Source: Ectocarpus siliculosus
Lineage: Eukaryota; Sar; Phaeophyceae; Ectocarpales; Ectocarpaceae
Assembly: GCA_000310025.1 (NCBI GenBank)
Contig: FN649735.1
Span: 702,564 to 766,563, forward strand
Reading direction: 5' to 3'
Length of the DNA: 64,000 bases
Below the pieces are notes generated by a model. That model worked only from the letters and a program-made list of their open reading frames with translations, ran no database searches and was not told the origin of the DNA. This document shows, in pieces, positions 49,263-62,382 of this stretch. A program made the position numbers and the translations under genes. Position 1 is the stretch's first letter. Each line of letters starts with the position of its first letter.

Positions 49263-52200
49263 ATGTGCCTTTCTCTGCGGAAAGTTCCCAAGCATACTAC
49301 TTGCTCAATGTGCCGAGATAACCAACCGTTCCTTGCAATTCTCACCACCGCGCTGACTTTATCATGGATAGCAGCAACAGCAGGAACACCGGTAGACGAG
49401 CATTCAGCACACCTGCAGCTACAGCAACACGATCGACACTTGGATCCGAAGCAACCTCATCGACAGCAGCATTCTTTTGTCAGGCCTGGAAACACCAGCA
49501 CCGCGACAAGGCCACCGGGATCAGGGCCACAACCTCCACCACGAAAGCAGCAGCCCGCCCAGATCGAGCTCAGTTTAAGGCCCATTCTTTGGTCCGCCAC
49601 CACCGACAAAACAGACGACGTGGTAAAGGACAGCGTTGCAAGCGTGGCGCTTGATATGATGTTGTTAGGAGGTCAAAGGCCTGGGGATGATGGCGGAGAA
49701 AGCGGAGGAGGAAACGGGCTCTCCGACGACTACCGGATTCTCGCCGACTTCGATTCGGGTGCCGTGAGGCTATGGCAGGTGGGATATTGGTGAGGGAAAT
49801 CAGGAACGTGTGGCAAAATAGGCACAATGAAGGCGCGAAACCATGGTTTACAGCACAATGCACTATCTACTAAATATGTATTATTTTTGCGGTTTCACGC
49901 TTCTCGACTTGGATGTGTCCACAGGGCTTGAGGCCGCAAAGGACCGGATCCCACCCAGTGGCCGATGAAGAAAAAGTTCACCACATTTTCTGTTGCGAGT
50001 TGTCGATCTCCGACAAATTTGGAAAGAGGTACCCCGAACATTTAATTCATGCAGAAAGTTACAACGGGCTGATTCGGGAGGTGCCGAAAGCATCGGAGAG
50101 TTGGCGACAGCGCTCGATCGTTTCTTATTGTAGCAGACACGGTTTAAGGCTCCCTATTAATCAGACATAATAGCCTATATCGAGCCGATATCCGTAGATC
50201 AGTCAAGCAGCGTGTCACGGCTCTAGAAGGCAAGTTCGTGATATCCAACAGCAGTCACGTAGCATCCTCACAAGATCGATACCAGCATATCAGGTTCAGC
50301 ACCCAAAGGTACTACATACACTTGGTGGGCAAAAGCACAACGATTTAGCTCAATTGATCTTTCGCTTCGAGGGCGGCGTCAAGTAAACGCCTGGGTGATG
50401 ATCGGGCAACCTCCAAGATGAGGTGTTCGCCCTAGGGGTCAGGGGACAATTATCCTGAACCCCAGCAACCTGGATCGGGGGGACATATTGGTCTGTTCAA
50501 TTCCCCGACAATGTCCGCCTGGGCCCTCGGAATACTCGCGACAATAGCGATGTACTCATCATCTTACATACCGGTGAGGACGACCGGCCTGAACATTATA
50601 CCATTGCGTTCTTGAACTTTTGTCGCAACCCACGACGACTCTCAGATGCCCGGGCGGACGTGTGCTTATTTCGTTATACTTTTGCGTTTCGAAACCGTTC
50701 CAGGTGTAAACTCTCCGCTCCATGCGACGCCGGTAACAAACACAGCGGCCGTAGACGTGCTTCGCTCACGTTCCGCACACCTGCAGTCGACGGCCTACGA
50801 TGAATCGGTTGTTGGAAATGTGATCCCACACGCATACGTTTGAATGGCGGGCATACAGCCCTTGCCGCATACGACATGAACCTGATACCCGAGGTGGAAA
50901 TGTTGTTTCATGCTCGTGCTGCAGGGGCCGCCCCGATTTGCCACGCGCCGACCCCTCGTACCTCTCGGTCTGTGTCCGGGGGAGCACTCCGTTTTGGCAT
51001 GGGGGGTGAAAGCGCCGTCTGCTGGCACCAGGGACAGCAACAGCAGCAGCACGAGTTGCGCAGAAGTCTCTTCCGGCACGCCAAAAACCTTCGTGTTGCA
51101 TGGCCGCCAAACGACATCAGCGGAGGATTCCCAGCCAGGGGATAGTGGCAGTGGTGGCAGTGGTGGTGGTGGTGGTGGTGGTGGCCGACGCGGCGCCGAT
51201 GGGGCATGCGATGGGTCCGAGAAACAACCGCCCCTCCGGGGACGAACAAACGCAGCAGGCGAAGAACACGGCGGCATGCTTTGCCGGGTGTGCGCGTATA
51301 CTCTCGAACCATTGGGTTTAGAGGTCGGAAATATTGGACATGGTGTCGACCGGAGCAGCGATCTTCAGTACGTGTTGACGTCTTCCCTGTTCCCCCGAGA
51401 GCGAAAACGCCTCATGCTCCAAACGTCTTTGATCGTAAAGTTCGTCGGGAGCGAAGGGGCAAAAGCGGCGGCGGGGGCGGGGACCGACGACAGCGACGGC
51501 GACGACGGCGGCCGGCAGAACGAGCGGGGCCATCTCCAGCAGCCGGAAGAAGAAGAGCAGGACGTGGAGTGGCCGATTGAGCTACGAGAAGGTGACTCCC
51601 CAGCCTCCGTCGCGACTGAGTTTGTGACATCACGGCTGGGTTTGGACGTTCGGGAAAGAGGAACCGCTCCGAAGGTGTTTCGGGGAGAGGACAGAGTACT
51701 GGACGAGGATGGTGTAGAACAAGGCGTTCAAGGAGCGGCAGCAAGAGCAGAAGGGGAGCGAGTGGTCCGATGGGTCACCCGGAAGATAGAGGAAGAGCTC
51801 GCCGAGCGGGAGGTAAGGGAGGGCTGTCGAGAGGTGGGCGTGGAGGTTGCTGTGTCCGGAAGTAGTGTTTGAGACTTGCATACTTCGGGGAGTTTTTGCC
51901 CCCATGAGCGGTGCAACTGCTGTGTGTCGGTGAAGGGGCTGATCGAGGTACACGGTAGATATGCTGGTCTCACCAGATGGTGCTTGCTTCTTTGAATGAT
52001 ATCGATGTCGTCGAACGGAAGCAAGTGCATATCACGGAGGCGATGTTGGATGTACATTCCGGTGATCACATGGAATACCATGCCGTGTTCGAACATGCTC
52101 TGTGCAGAGCTGGCACAACGGCAATATTGCTTTTATATATGACTAAGCTGTAAGGGCTAACCAAGCACGACTTGAAAAGGCTGGCTGCGCATGCTATTGG

Positions 52201-55200
52201 CCGTCGGAGCCTGTCACCACGTGCCTCCATGAATGCGTGCAAGGGAGCTGTCTGCAATCTTTCACCTCAGGATTTTCAGCAGGTGTATTTTTCACACCGG
52301 CACTACTTTTCGTGCAGGCACGGTCCTGGATGGGCGGCGTTGACTGTAGGGTTTCCATCTCTTGAGTATTACACCAGCACTCTGGCTTATTGTAGTGTGG
52401 CTGCTGATGCAGGTGCGGCGTAGCCTCAAGCGAGCGGAGGCAATCGAAGTGGCATCCAAGACAGGTCATTTGAACATCATTCTCGGGGCAACTAGAGGAG
52501 GAGGAGACGGAGAAGGGGGCAGCAGCGGTGGTGATGAGATTTTTTCCTCTAACGCCGGCTGGCTTGTGACAGACGTCAACACTCTGGATGTGACGGACCC
52601 CTTCGACTTCGAGTAAGACAAGACCAAACACGGTGTAGCCATGGGTGGAACTATTTGATAATGCTTCATCGGCTGCCGCTGAGAGGGTGTAGACCAAAGT
52701 ATGATCGAATAAGTCTATATTTCCCTCACACCCAACAGGTTAGTTCTTCACTATTTACTCTCACAATGCGAAATATCAATGGGATGGCTGGACGGAAGCC
52801 TATATCTCCAGGTAGTTTTTCCATGGTTGCTTTCGCCTTGTTGCTGTGACAGGTACGTGCTCGGACCAGAAGGCCTGGCGGACTCATTTCTAGCGGAGCA
52901 CGTGTGGGAGCACTTGTCCCTGGATGACGCTCATCGTGCCACCAGAAACTGCCAACGATACCTTCGCCCGGGGGGGCGCCTTCGGCTCGCGGTGCCTGAT
53001 CCGGCGTGGTATCGGACCACGTCTGCACGCACTCCTTCTGTTTCACGCCGTCATGAGGATATCACCACAGGAGAGAGGTCTGCCGATTGGCCTACCCAGA
53101 CCCCGGGTGCCATGCGTGCCGCCGACATCGAGAACGGTGGGGACCTTCCCACTAGTCGCGACGACGAGGACCAAGTCGTCGCTGGTACGCATCACGGGAT
53201 AGGCGAAGAGGCAGTGTCCGGCGAAGCAACCCGAGGACGAGACGGTGCACGGAGTGGAGGAAGAAATCTTGAGCTGCCGGGTTGGCTCAACCGGGACATG
53301 CTCGAAGCGGACGCCAGGGACGGCCACCTCGTGCAGTATACTCCCGAGCTCCTGGCCAACGTCTGCTGGAGCGCGGGACTGACGCCCATCCTTGTTGAAG
53401 GCGGAAGTATTGTTGGTGGCGGAGGCCGTTCCGGCGGCCGTGTTCACTCCATATCGTCCCGAGCATCGCCATCATCGGTGGCGACAAACGAAGCTGCAGC
53501 AGAGACGAATGGCGGATACATGGATGAGCAGCAACACGGGCGAAATGACCGTTGGGGGGTCATCAAGAGGAGCGTTGCTGGTGGAGACCCAAGGGGAGCG
53601 GTATCGATCGTCATGGATTGCGTTAAGCCTTCAACGAAAAACAGCATTGAAGGTCTTCGAGTGCATCCACCTGAGGTGCACGGCCCGCGGGACATTGCAG
53701 GCGAAGACCAGACCCGTGACCATCCAGACGGCCATCCAGTCCTTCTTGACCACACCTGTGGCACAAAACACTCCGAAAACACCCCAGGACCTCCCTCGCT
53801 GTCGAGGCCTTCGTCAAGTCAGTCGTCATCTTCTTCGCCCGTGTCGTCGCGACCACGGCCGCCTGTCAGTGCCATGGGCCCCAGGAGTTGCGCCGGGCAC
53901 TTCCTCAAGCCGACGACGGATGACGCGTGCAACGGTGCTGTCGGTAGGGGTAGTCCTGGCAACGTCCCGGACGAGGAGGGTAGTTTCGGCGGAAACCGCG
54001 GTCTTACCGTTGATCGACAATTCCGGAAGAGGGATTCTCTGGCGGAGTGGGTAGCCGAGGCCAGAAAGAGCGGCCGAGTGTACCCACTACGTCCGCCGGT
54101 GCCGGACTCGCCCACCACACGACAAACACAAAGCATGCCACCAGCTCACACCAACAGCGGCATCAGTGGCGGCGACACGGGCAGCGACAGCACCGGTGGT
54201 GGCAGAATGTTTCCGACCCTTCGCGCCTTGAAGCGCGCCCGTGCCCGCGCCATGGATGATCTGCTCACGGGCAACGTTGCCGGCACCCTTGAGCTGTGCC
54301 GCCAGATCTTGCAAGAATGGCCGTCCGATAGCACAACTCTTCTCTATCAGGGGGCCGCCATGGCGCAGAGCGGCGAGTGGGGAGTTGCCTGGAACAATAT
54401 GGAGCGCATTCTCGCGCTATCTAGCGGCGCGCAGAAAGTGGCACCCCCATCAGCTCGCAGTAGTCACCGCTTGCCTGTGCAATCGGGTGTTGGCATCGTA
54501 CCCCCTGGCGCTGCAGAAGTGGTCCCACTCGATGTTTTCTTAGCAGCGGTCGTAAATATTGCGTCGTTCGCGGGGAACCGCGCATCTGAAACTACAGACG
54601 TGCTCGCGGAAACTTTTTTTCTTGTTGAGGGCCTGCGTGGAGCTGCGGATCGACAAGATGCCGCCGGTCCGGGCAACAAGGTAACACCGTCGAGACCTTC
54701 TTCGTCGTCCACGCCATCGTCAAAGTCTGGAGAGATTGCAACGACGGCGGAGAATACGGCCGAAGAAGAAGAGGCCGGAACCAAGTCATCGCCAGGTGGA
54801 AACAACGAAGACGGCCGCGACGGTGGCGGAAATACAATAACTGGGGATTACTACGAGGTCGGAAAGATCGACGAGCTCACGAACATTCTCACGGCGCTGG
54901 GCAAGGCGCTGGAAGGAAAAGGGCAGCTTACGTCGGCGCTGAGGCTCTACCAGAGAGCTATCCTCCTCGGCGGTCACCGAGACCAGGCAGCTCTCCGCGG
55001 CCTCGGGAGAATGTCTCGCCGTCTCCTCCAAGTGGAGCGGGAAAAAACGCGCAGACGTGAAACCCCCATAGCAGGAGCTCCGCGGAATCTGTCGCCGGGG
55101 GCGTCGCCGTCCTCGCCTCCTCCTCCTGGCGACCGTTACTACCGCCAAGGGTACCGAGGCGAGGCAGCAGTTGGAGACTCTGTTGGTTCGAGGCCACACG

Positions 55201-58200
55201 CGCAGCGGCAACGAGACAGCTGTGAGTGGACTATCACGCATCCGAGACCGGGCCAAGTATTTTCCCCGGAGGACTCGATCCAGGTGGAGTTCGATCTGAC
55301 CCTCCTGGATCCAGGATTGCCGTCTGCGGGGTCCCTCTTCGAAACCGTCGCAATCGGTGGCGACGGCGTTGTCGGTGGCCTTGGGTCGGAAGTATATGTG
55401 CAGTGGGGCAGAGGATATGACGTCGGCGATGTCATCGACGATAACCTGGGCACAATCGTTTGCAGTCACCTGGAGCACTTTAAAGCGGCACACTGCTTAC
55501 CGAGAGGACAGCTGCATGATGTCGGGCTCGGCTGGCACCTGCTCACTGCAGAGGTTTATCAGTTCCCCAGCTTGAGACCTTACTCTTGCCCCTTAGGCAG
55601 TGGCGGCGGCGTCGGAGGCGGGAACGAGGATTTCAGGTACGAAGGGTTCGTACCTGTAAGCCGAATCATCTTCATTTCTTCGGGGGTCGTTCATCGCCGT
55701 TTGCAAATTTGGTTCGCACCGGCAAGAAATTTTGTTCGCACCCGCACGAGTTTTTACTCTCAGGGCAACCGACTAGCTTTTTAGGCGTTTTCCAAGGACG
55801 AGGAACGTCAGTCATTTCGTCTAGATTGTCTAGGTCCAAGGAAAGTTTCCATCTAGTCCAACTTCCCTTGCTTTGTATCAACCGACAATCTCTGATCGTT
55901 GTTGTCGCCACAGCACCAGGACAGTGAGTTTCTGCGTCGGGAATGCCACCACCGCGTGTAGAGAAGCAGGAAGAGAGAAGGATACCAGCGGCGAGGACGA
56001 TATCGAAGCTGTCAGACCTACGTCACCACAGCAAGAATCGATTGCGGATGTCTCTCCTCGAGCGGGCGTTGCAGCAACAAGGAAAGCCCCGACCGAAAGA
56101 GTGACTTTTTCGGTGGAAAGCCAGGGAGCGGACGTGGAGCTCCCGTTCTGTTTTATGACCCTCGCGCTGAACGCGATGCCTTTCATCACGCACCACGCCC
56201 CGACGTTCAACAGAGTCGGCGAAATCCTTTCCGAGCGTGCTGCTGCTGCTGCCGCGTCAGCCGCCACGTCTACCGCTCATAACCCCTCCCGAAGCACACG
56301 TTCTCCCGCAGACGATGACGATTCCAACGGTGATCTCCCTTTGGGCCCACCCCCACCGCCGCGGCCGGAGTCGTTCTGGGAGTGGAACGTCGTGGAAGGC
56401 GTCGCCGCGGGTCGGGCGAACCACGGGAGTCCGTACTCCCGACGGCGCATCCCGGATCGATTCTTCGACCCGATCACGGGACTATCCGTAGACGGAACGA
56501 CGGAATATCTTGACGGCCTTGTTGCGAGCGACTTCGGCGCCAAGGCTTCATGGGGGAAGCGGCGGGTTCGCGTCCACCGTCGGTGTAAAAGTGAACGGAC
56601 GACCGAGGGGCCCGCTGGAGGATCGGGCAGCTACCACGGCAATGCATCAACCGGACTCTCGACCGGGATTCCTACCGCTGGCGATGCTGAGCGGGAACGG
56701 GATTCACCCGGATTGCGTGGCGGCGGCGGCGGCGGTAATGTCGGTGGTGACACATACGGTGATGGTGCCAGTGCCAGGTCTTCATGTCTATGGCGCGACA
56801 AAATCCAGATGATCAACTCTGTCGCGTTCTCGCTTGAGAAGGAATGCCTGCTGGTGCAGGTCGATGCTGACGAGCTCTGGACGGCCGAGCAGCTGGTGCT
56901 GCTTCGGGATATGTTCTTGCTGGAGCGGAAAGGGGATGGTGGGGGGAATGTTCGGAACGCCGCAAGAAGCGAAGAGGAAGAGCAGCAATCATTTTCCGGA
57001 ACCGCCAACGTGGTTGGCCATTCCAGCGAAAGATACGCGTTGAGTGACGAACACAAGCGGCTGGAGCAGCAGCAACGTGGCGGCCAACAACAGGAGGTGA
57101 ACCAGCCACACCGCCGGACGGCCAGAAAAAGGGAGTGCGCCTACTTCGATTGCCACTTCTTCGTCGGCCCAGATCTAGTGACGGTCACGGAAGACGGTTG
57201 GGGCCATTCAGCATCCAACGAGTGGCTCCGAGCCTGGGTGTTTCGACCGCGCGAGTCCGTTTGGCTAAAGCACGCGCCGCCAGAGCTCGCCAGGCACGAC
57301 GAGGCCACCGGCTGGATGTTGTTGGCTGGCGACCAGTGCATCGGGCGAGAAGAGACCAGGAAGCGCGGACTTGTTTTCACGCACTACGCGTATGTTCTTG
57401 AGGAGCAGGTGGGTGTCCTGGCATTTTTCTGGGTCTTGATTGTTGAGGTCGAGGAAAAGATAAGGGTTGTCTTTCGACGTGGTGCGCATAGTGTTTTTGC
57501 TTGAGGACGTCACACCATGCTGAACAGAGGATAGGTGTTCGCTACCCACTACGCTCGAGATACACTGCGATTCATTCAATGAGATCGAGAGGTGGTTGCC
57601 TATTCCCTATGACAATGTTATCGGAGAAGTCACCACGTCCAAGATTTCCCTACTCTTCTTGAGGTCGACTGTGAAGTGCTACCTTGGGTCAAAAACATGT
57701 TGATACCCCCAAGATCGTATCGCCTTTGTTGTCGTACACACCGTCGCGTCCAGAGGATGTCCTCGTAGGCATTATTGCCACAGTTGCGGTGATCGCTACA
57801 TCATTTCGCGTGGTCCCCTTTTCATCCGGCCCGCAATGGCTCAACACTAATTTCAGCGAGTGCGTGTGCCAGGTCCGGTTCAAGGACGAGTTCTACGGGC
57901 ACTCGGACATGGCGGCGACCGAGGAAAGTCTAACTAACGTAACAACGAAGCCGGCAGACCCCGTCTCCGAGTGGCGAGCACTTCAGAGAGCGGCCCCTCC
58001 CGTCCTTCTCGCCGACTTCTTGACGTGGCTGCGGGTGCAGGGGAGCACCCAGGACCCTCGCCTACTAACGACCGTCGCTGACCGTCCCCCTACTGGCTCT
58101 TCCACTTCCAGCCTGGGGCAGTGGTCTCGGCCGCACGGCAGCGGCGGGAGAGAAGAAGAAGGAGACTCAAGCGAGACAGCCCGTAGAGTGGAAGATGGCC

Positions 58201-60469
58201 GCCAGGGCAAGCAGGGAGGTGTTGGCCTCACGGCAGGTGCTGCTGGAGTGTCTGACCTCGAAACGTTCCCCAACGACTCGGTCGTACCGCTAAAGCCGTT
58301 CCTCCAGCTAGAGGAAGGCGGCCGACGTCGACACGACAGGACTAACGGCATCCAAGATCATGCGAGTGGTGCGGGGGAAGCCAGAGCCTCCTTTCTAACA
58401 CACGAAGTACATGCCGGTTTGAAGGAGCATGGTCCAGGCGGAGGGCTACTGCCGGGGCCGGGGGGGAGGGGCGGAGACGATCGGAACGGGCCATTTGCGG
58501 AGGCGGCGACATGTGGGGTTTTCCATCTGGTGGTGGACGGGGTGGTGTTTCAAGTCGATGCCGCTAAGCCGCAGGGGGTCAACCGGGTGTGGGCAAGCGT
58601 CCTACCGGCGGTGAGTAGGACCGAAGGTGCCATCGGCCGCAGAATCAGCACACCCTCATGTTAGAGCACGCTTCTTGTTAGAAAAAAGCACTTACTTCTT
58701 CAATAACACAATGAAAAAAGTGACTGTCGCCGAAATACACCTCCATTGCCTCTTTACATCTCAAACGCCCGTCTATCATGTTCCCGATGCTGCGTCCCTC
58801 ACGGCCCGTAGATTCTGGGTCGCCTCAGCGAATTCGAAGGCACCTGCTTCACTCTTCTTCTTCGCGGTTTGGCCCCGCCTCCCCGAGTCATCGAGGAGGC
58901 GTTTTTCGGTCTTCCCTCGGAACGGTTCACTACCAAGCACCTGCCACTGTACAACCCGTCCTTTGGCTACGTCGCTGATGGGCTGGTGCTCTCGTGGGCC
59001 GTGCGGAAAGCGGGGGCGACAGCGTTTGTCAGCACGCTTTACACTCAGCCGCTCTGGGTGAGACATCCATTTTTATTAACAATCAATGTGGGAAATTCAA
59101 GTTTTTTGCACACAATGCCCTCTATTCTTGGCAGCGAATGAACGCCTTGTAGTACAGGATGCGGCTAATATTCCAAGAATGACGTCATTGCCTGTGCCTC
59201 GCATGTCTATCGTGCAACCCTCTCCGCCCGACATCCATCTCACAGGCTACAACACCCAACGTTGTGGGGCTCCTCTTAGTCCACGATGTCCTGCCCGAAA
59301 CCTTTGGTTGGGACATGTCCAAGGGCGAGTGGTCACAAAAGGCCAATGCCGTCGCCGAAGCTTCCAGCGTGGTTGCCGTATCTCAGCACACCGCCAAAGA
59401 ATTCCTGCGTGTGTACCCTCCCGACATCACGACGCCCTCAGCTAGCGGCAACGCGACCGGCAGCCACTCTTTAAGGTCCGTCTGGGTGGCACACAACGGC
59501 GTGGACACCGCGGTTTATCGCCCGCTGACGTTCAACGACCACAACCACGTGCCAGACACCGCTGGCGATCAGAGCAACACCAGTAATACCAACGAGAGCG
59601 ACGCATTTCGACGACTGGCGCGCCTGGGGCCGGGTACCCCGTACGTGATGATCGTCGGCTCGAGGCACGGATATAAGAACGCCCGCGCTGCCTATAGAGC
59701 GCTCGGCCTCGCAGCCACTCCAACCGTCGACGCTGCAAACTCCGGTTCAGCAGCACCTGGCGGCACTCTTGCGCTTGTCCTGGTCGGCGGCGGTCCCATC
59801 CAGCCAGACGAACTCGAAGTTCTGGCAGAGGTTGGTTCATGGTCACACGTCGGTGTTGGGTCGGGGATGACATCGGCAGACACAAGACATAGAGCGGGAG
59901 GAGGAGGAGGAGGAGGAGGAGGAGGAGGAGGAGGAGGGGGGGGTGAAGAGAGCGAACCTGGTGTTGTAGACGATAATCTACTGGCCCAAGGCTATGCGGG
60001 GGCAAAGGCACTTCTCCACCTCTCGCTTGCGGAAGGTTTCGGGTTGACCGTACTGGAGGCGTTCGCGTGCGGGTGCCCAGTGATCGCCGCCGACATCCCT
60101 CCCATCAGAGAGATCGCCGGGCTCCCGGCAACGGACGAAGAACGAACAGCCGACGCAGAAGGCACAGTACGGGTAGCGGGATCATCGGTCAGCGGAAGTG
60201 ATACGCCACCTCTGGCCTACGGTGACGGTGGAGATAGCAGGGAAAGGGGACGATACGACGGAGCTTCATCTCCTTTGGAAGGGGGCTTGGTTCTGGTGGA
60301 AAACCCCGTATCGGCGACCCAAGTGTGGAGAGCGGTGAGAGCGGTCGTGGCGATGGACGCGGGGCGCCGGGCCGCCGCATCGGAGGCCCTCGTGAGGCGT
60401 GCAAGGGCACTAAACTCTTGGCAACCATTGGCGGACACGCTGATCAAGGCAGCCGCAGATTCTGCATAG
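49263..60469 (+). CDS. Giant fusion: anchor, SAM methyltransferase, TPR-like helices, GT2-like and GT4 glycosyltransferases
   Basis: Probably builds and methylates a glycan. Ten exons keep phase: 49263-49778, 49925-50028, 50646-50703, 50925-51812, 52413-52612, 52853-55636, 55914-57408, 57873-58610, 58812-59057 and 59246-60469, giving about 2750 residues. Residues 21-41 are hydrophobic (PFLAILTTALTLSWIAATAG), a likely Golgi type II anchor or signal. Residues 45-520 are unassigned. The methyltransferase (about 530-850) shows GWLVTDVNTLDVTDPFDFE, LAEHVWEHL, YLRPGGRLRLAVPD, HLVQYTPELL and GVIKRS..GAVSIVMDC. TPR-like helices lie near 1055 and 1262, and a beta-sandwich at 1378-1505. The GT2-like unit (1595-2070) has WEWNVVEGVA, LLVQVDADELW (DxD), ECAYFDCHFFVG, EWLRAWVFRP and GLVFTHYAYVLEEQVRFKDE. 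The GT4 unit (2230-2750) has GVNRVWASVLPA, FVSTLYTQPLW, LLVHDVLPETFGWDM, HNGVDTAVYRP and the E-x7-E motif EGFGLTVLEAFACGCPVIA. Exons 1-3 are the least certain. Confidence 0.87.
59899..59946 (+). repeat. GGA microsatellite coding poly-Gly inside the GT4 domain
   Basis: Fourteen or so GGA units, then a G run, encode about 17 Gly in a row at roughly residue 2565. They lie between the strand LVLVGGGPIQPDELEVLAEV and the conserved VDDNLLAQGYAGAKALLHLS, probably a surface loop. Confidence 0.95.
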
Positions 60470-62382
60470 TGCTTGAGCGATCTCAGGTTTCCAGCGGCAA
60501 GCTCAGGGGGTGCATAGATATTAAACGTATGTACAATGTGTGGTTAAAGTGTTGCTTTGTTTGATCAATTTATGTATATATTCACCGGGGTGGAAGGCCA
60601 AGTTGTTTTAAAGCGTCACCTCCGTCTGAGCAACGGGTCAGACAAGCCGAACCCCGGTGCCCTGGACGAACTCGATACGAGGCAAAATATGTACTTTCCC
60701 GATCGCACTTGTTCCAGGTTCGTGCCGTCTGTGCGTACGGTGCTCATAGGTGGGGGTATGTATTGTCAACACTGTTATGGAAGTCTGCCCGTCTAGGTTG
60801 AGTGCTGGAGTTTAAACTTGTCGAGTGAATCAGGAACCTCAAAATTGGTTGTTCTTCGTGAAAGCGGGTTGTCGTTTGCGGAATCAAGTACTTGACGGAT
60901 TTGAGAAGAAATTCGCGTGCACGGCGTATACCGTTACTCGATTGTGTCCTGGGTGTGCCCGTCCCATCTATTCTAGGCGCCAGTCTGCACAACACGGTTC
61001 AGACCATGGTTGATGCAACCAGACACCCGGGGTCGGAAAGGCATCAGCAGTCCCTGTCGTCTTTCTAGTGCGACTACGTGTGGTTTTCACTCAGATCCCC
61101 CGCTTCTATAAGTGAAGACTAAAACTGCTACACACTTCGCTTGCTCGTGGGACGCCCGCACCGCCGTTCATCGCCGGCCACTGCTACTACAACGTCCGCG
61201 GCCGTTACTGTGCGCCGTAATGATCATAACTTGCGAGGTTATCACTTCGGAGAGATTCGAATCCCCAACCCAGAGTCAAAAACGTGTGCGAGGTTAGCAG
61301 CAACTGGACCACCGGGGCGATCGGTTTGATGCAAGTGAAGAAGGCGTTTTCCGAAACATGAAAACCATGTGGTTCAGGTTATAACTTAATTTGAGTAGGC
61401 TCTTCCAAACAGGAGGGTCAAATCCGCTGAATCCAAAACATGCCAACACTAGCCAGTCACGAAGGGTATCAATCAGAGGTTTCCACGACACACAAAAAAA
61501 AAACGCCTCCCATTTCACACAATACCCGGAGGCACCTTCCAAACCCGAACTACGCCTACCGTGAACAAGTGCTGGTCAAAGCAAGCGGCGAGGATGCTGC
61601 AAGCTCAGGTACAACCTGATTGGACATTCCACATGCTCACCCTTGAAGTGACTCTAATCAGAAAAGTCCCGTTCTATGGCAGTTCATCAGCAGCACAGCC
61701 CAGACTGGGCTGCTGTTGGTTCTTCAGGCTCCTACTATGATACACCACGTATTCATAGATTCTCGAGAAGTTGCTCGTTAGCAACCGCACACCACATCTA
61801 CGCCTACGCTCGCCGTGCTCTTCACACATGAACACATCACGGGTTGCCTGCGGATCCCCTGCTAACACTGCACTCGGCCGCATAGTCATCCAACGGGTGT
61901 CGAAACCAACCAGCCCAACGTTCGGCGCGAAACCTCGCAAAAACACACACAAAACTTGTTGGGGGGTTGAAAGACACGGGATGCACTCAGCGGAGCAACC
62001 AACACACAGCGCACGAAAACAAAAAAAAAACGAAAAAACAACGGCACGTGACCGAAAAAGGTGGCAGCCTCGACATTGGCGAGTCCCGATAGGGCAACGA
62101 ACGCAACCAGCATACGCCCTCTGTGAAAGCTAGCTTTCCGCGAACAGCACAGCCGATGGTCATGCCATGCCAAATCACTTGCTCTTCGACAACGGGAGAC
62201 TTGTCGCGCCGTCCTTACCTTGGGAGTAGGTCTATCGCTACATGGGGGGGAAAGACACTAACTAACACGAAGCACTGCTATCAACAACATGTAAACAATC
62301 CTATCCCCATGACGAAACACCGCTGCAGCAACGACACGACGAAGCGCCAGGGGGGTATTGTACTCCTTCCGTTCCGTGTCAC
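60470..62382. other. No secure gene; scattered minus-strand coding-like fragments
   Basis: Two minus-strand stretches have some coding character: around 62130-62065 (MLVAFVALSGLANVEAATFF) and 61935-61690 (FAPNVGLVGFDTRWMTMR, DVFMCEEHGERRRRCGVR). They could be 3' exons of the partial gene to the right, but no phase-consistent splice chain was found. Confidence 0.35.

Noticed and set aside
61674-61952. 92-codon minus-strand frame as a gene
   Set aside because: Some coding character, but no phase-consistent link to the partial gene on its right. It is mentioned only as a fragment.
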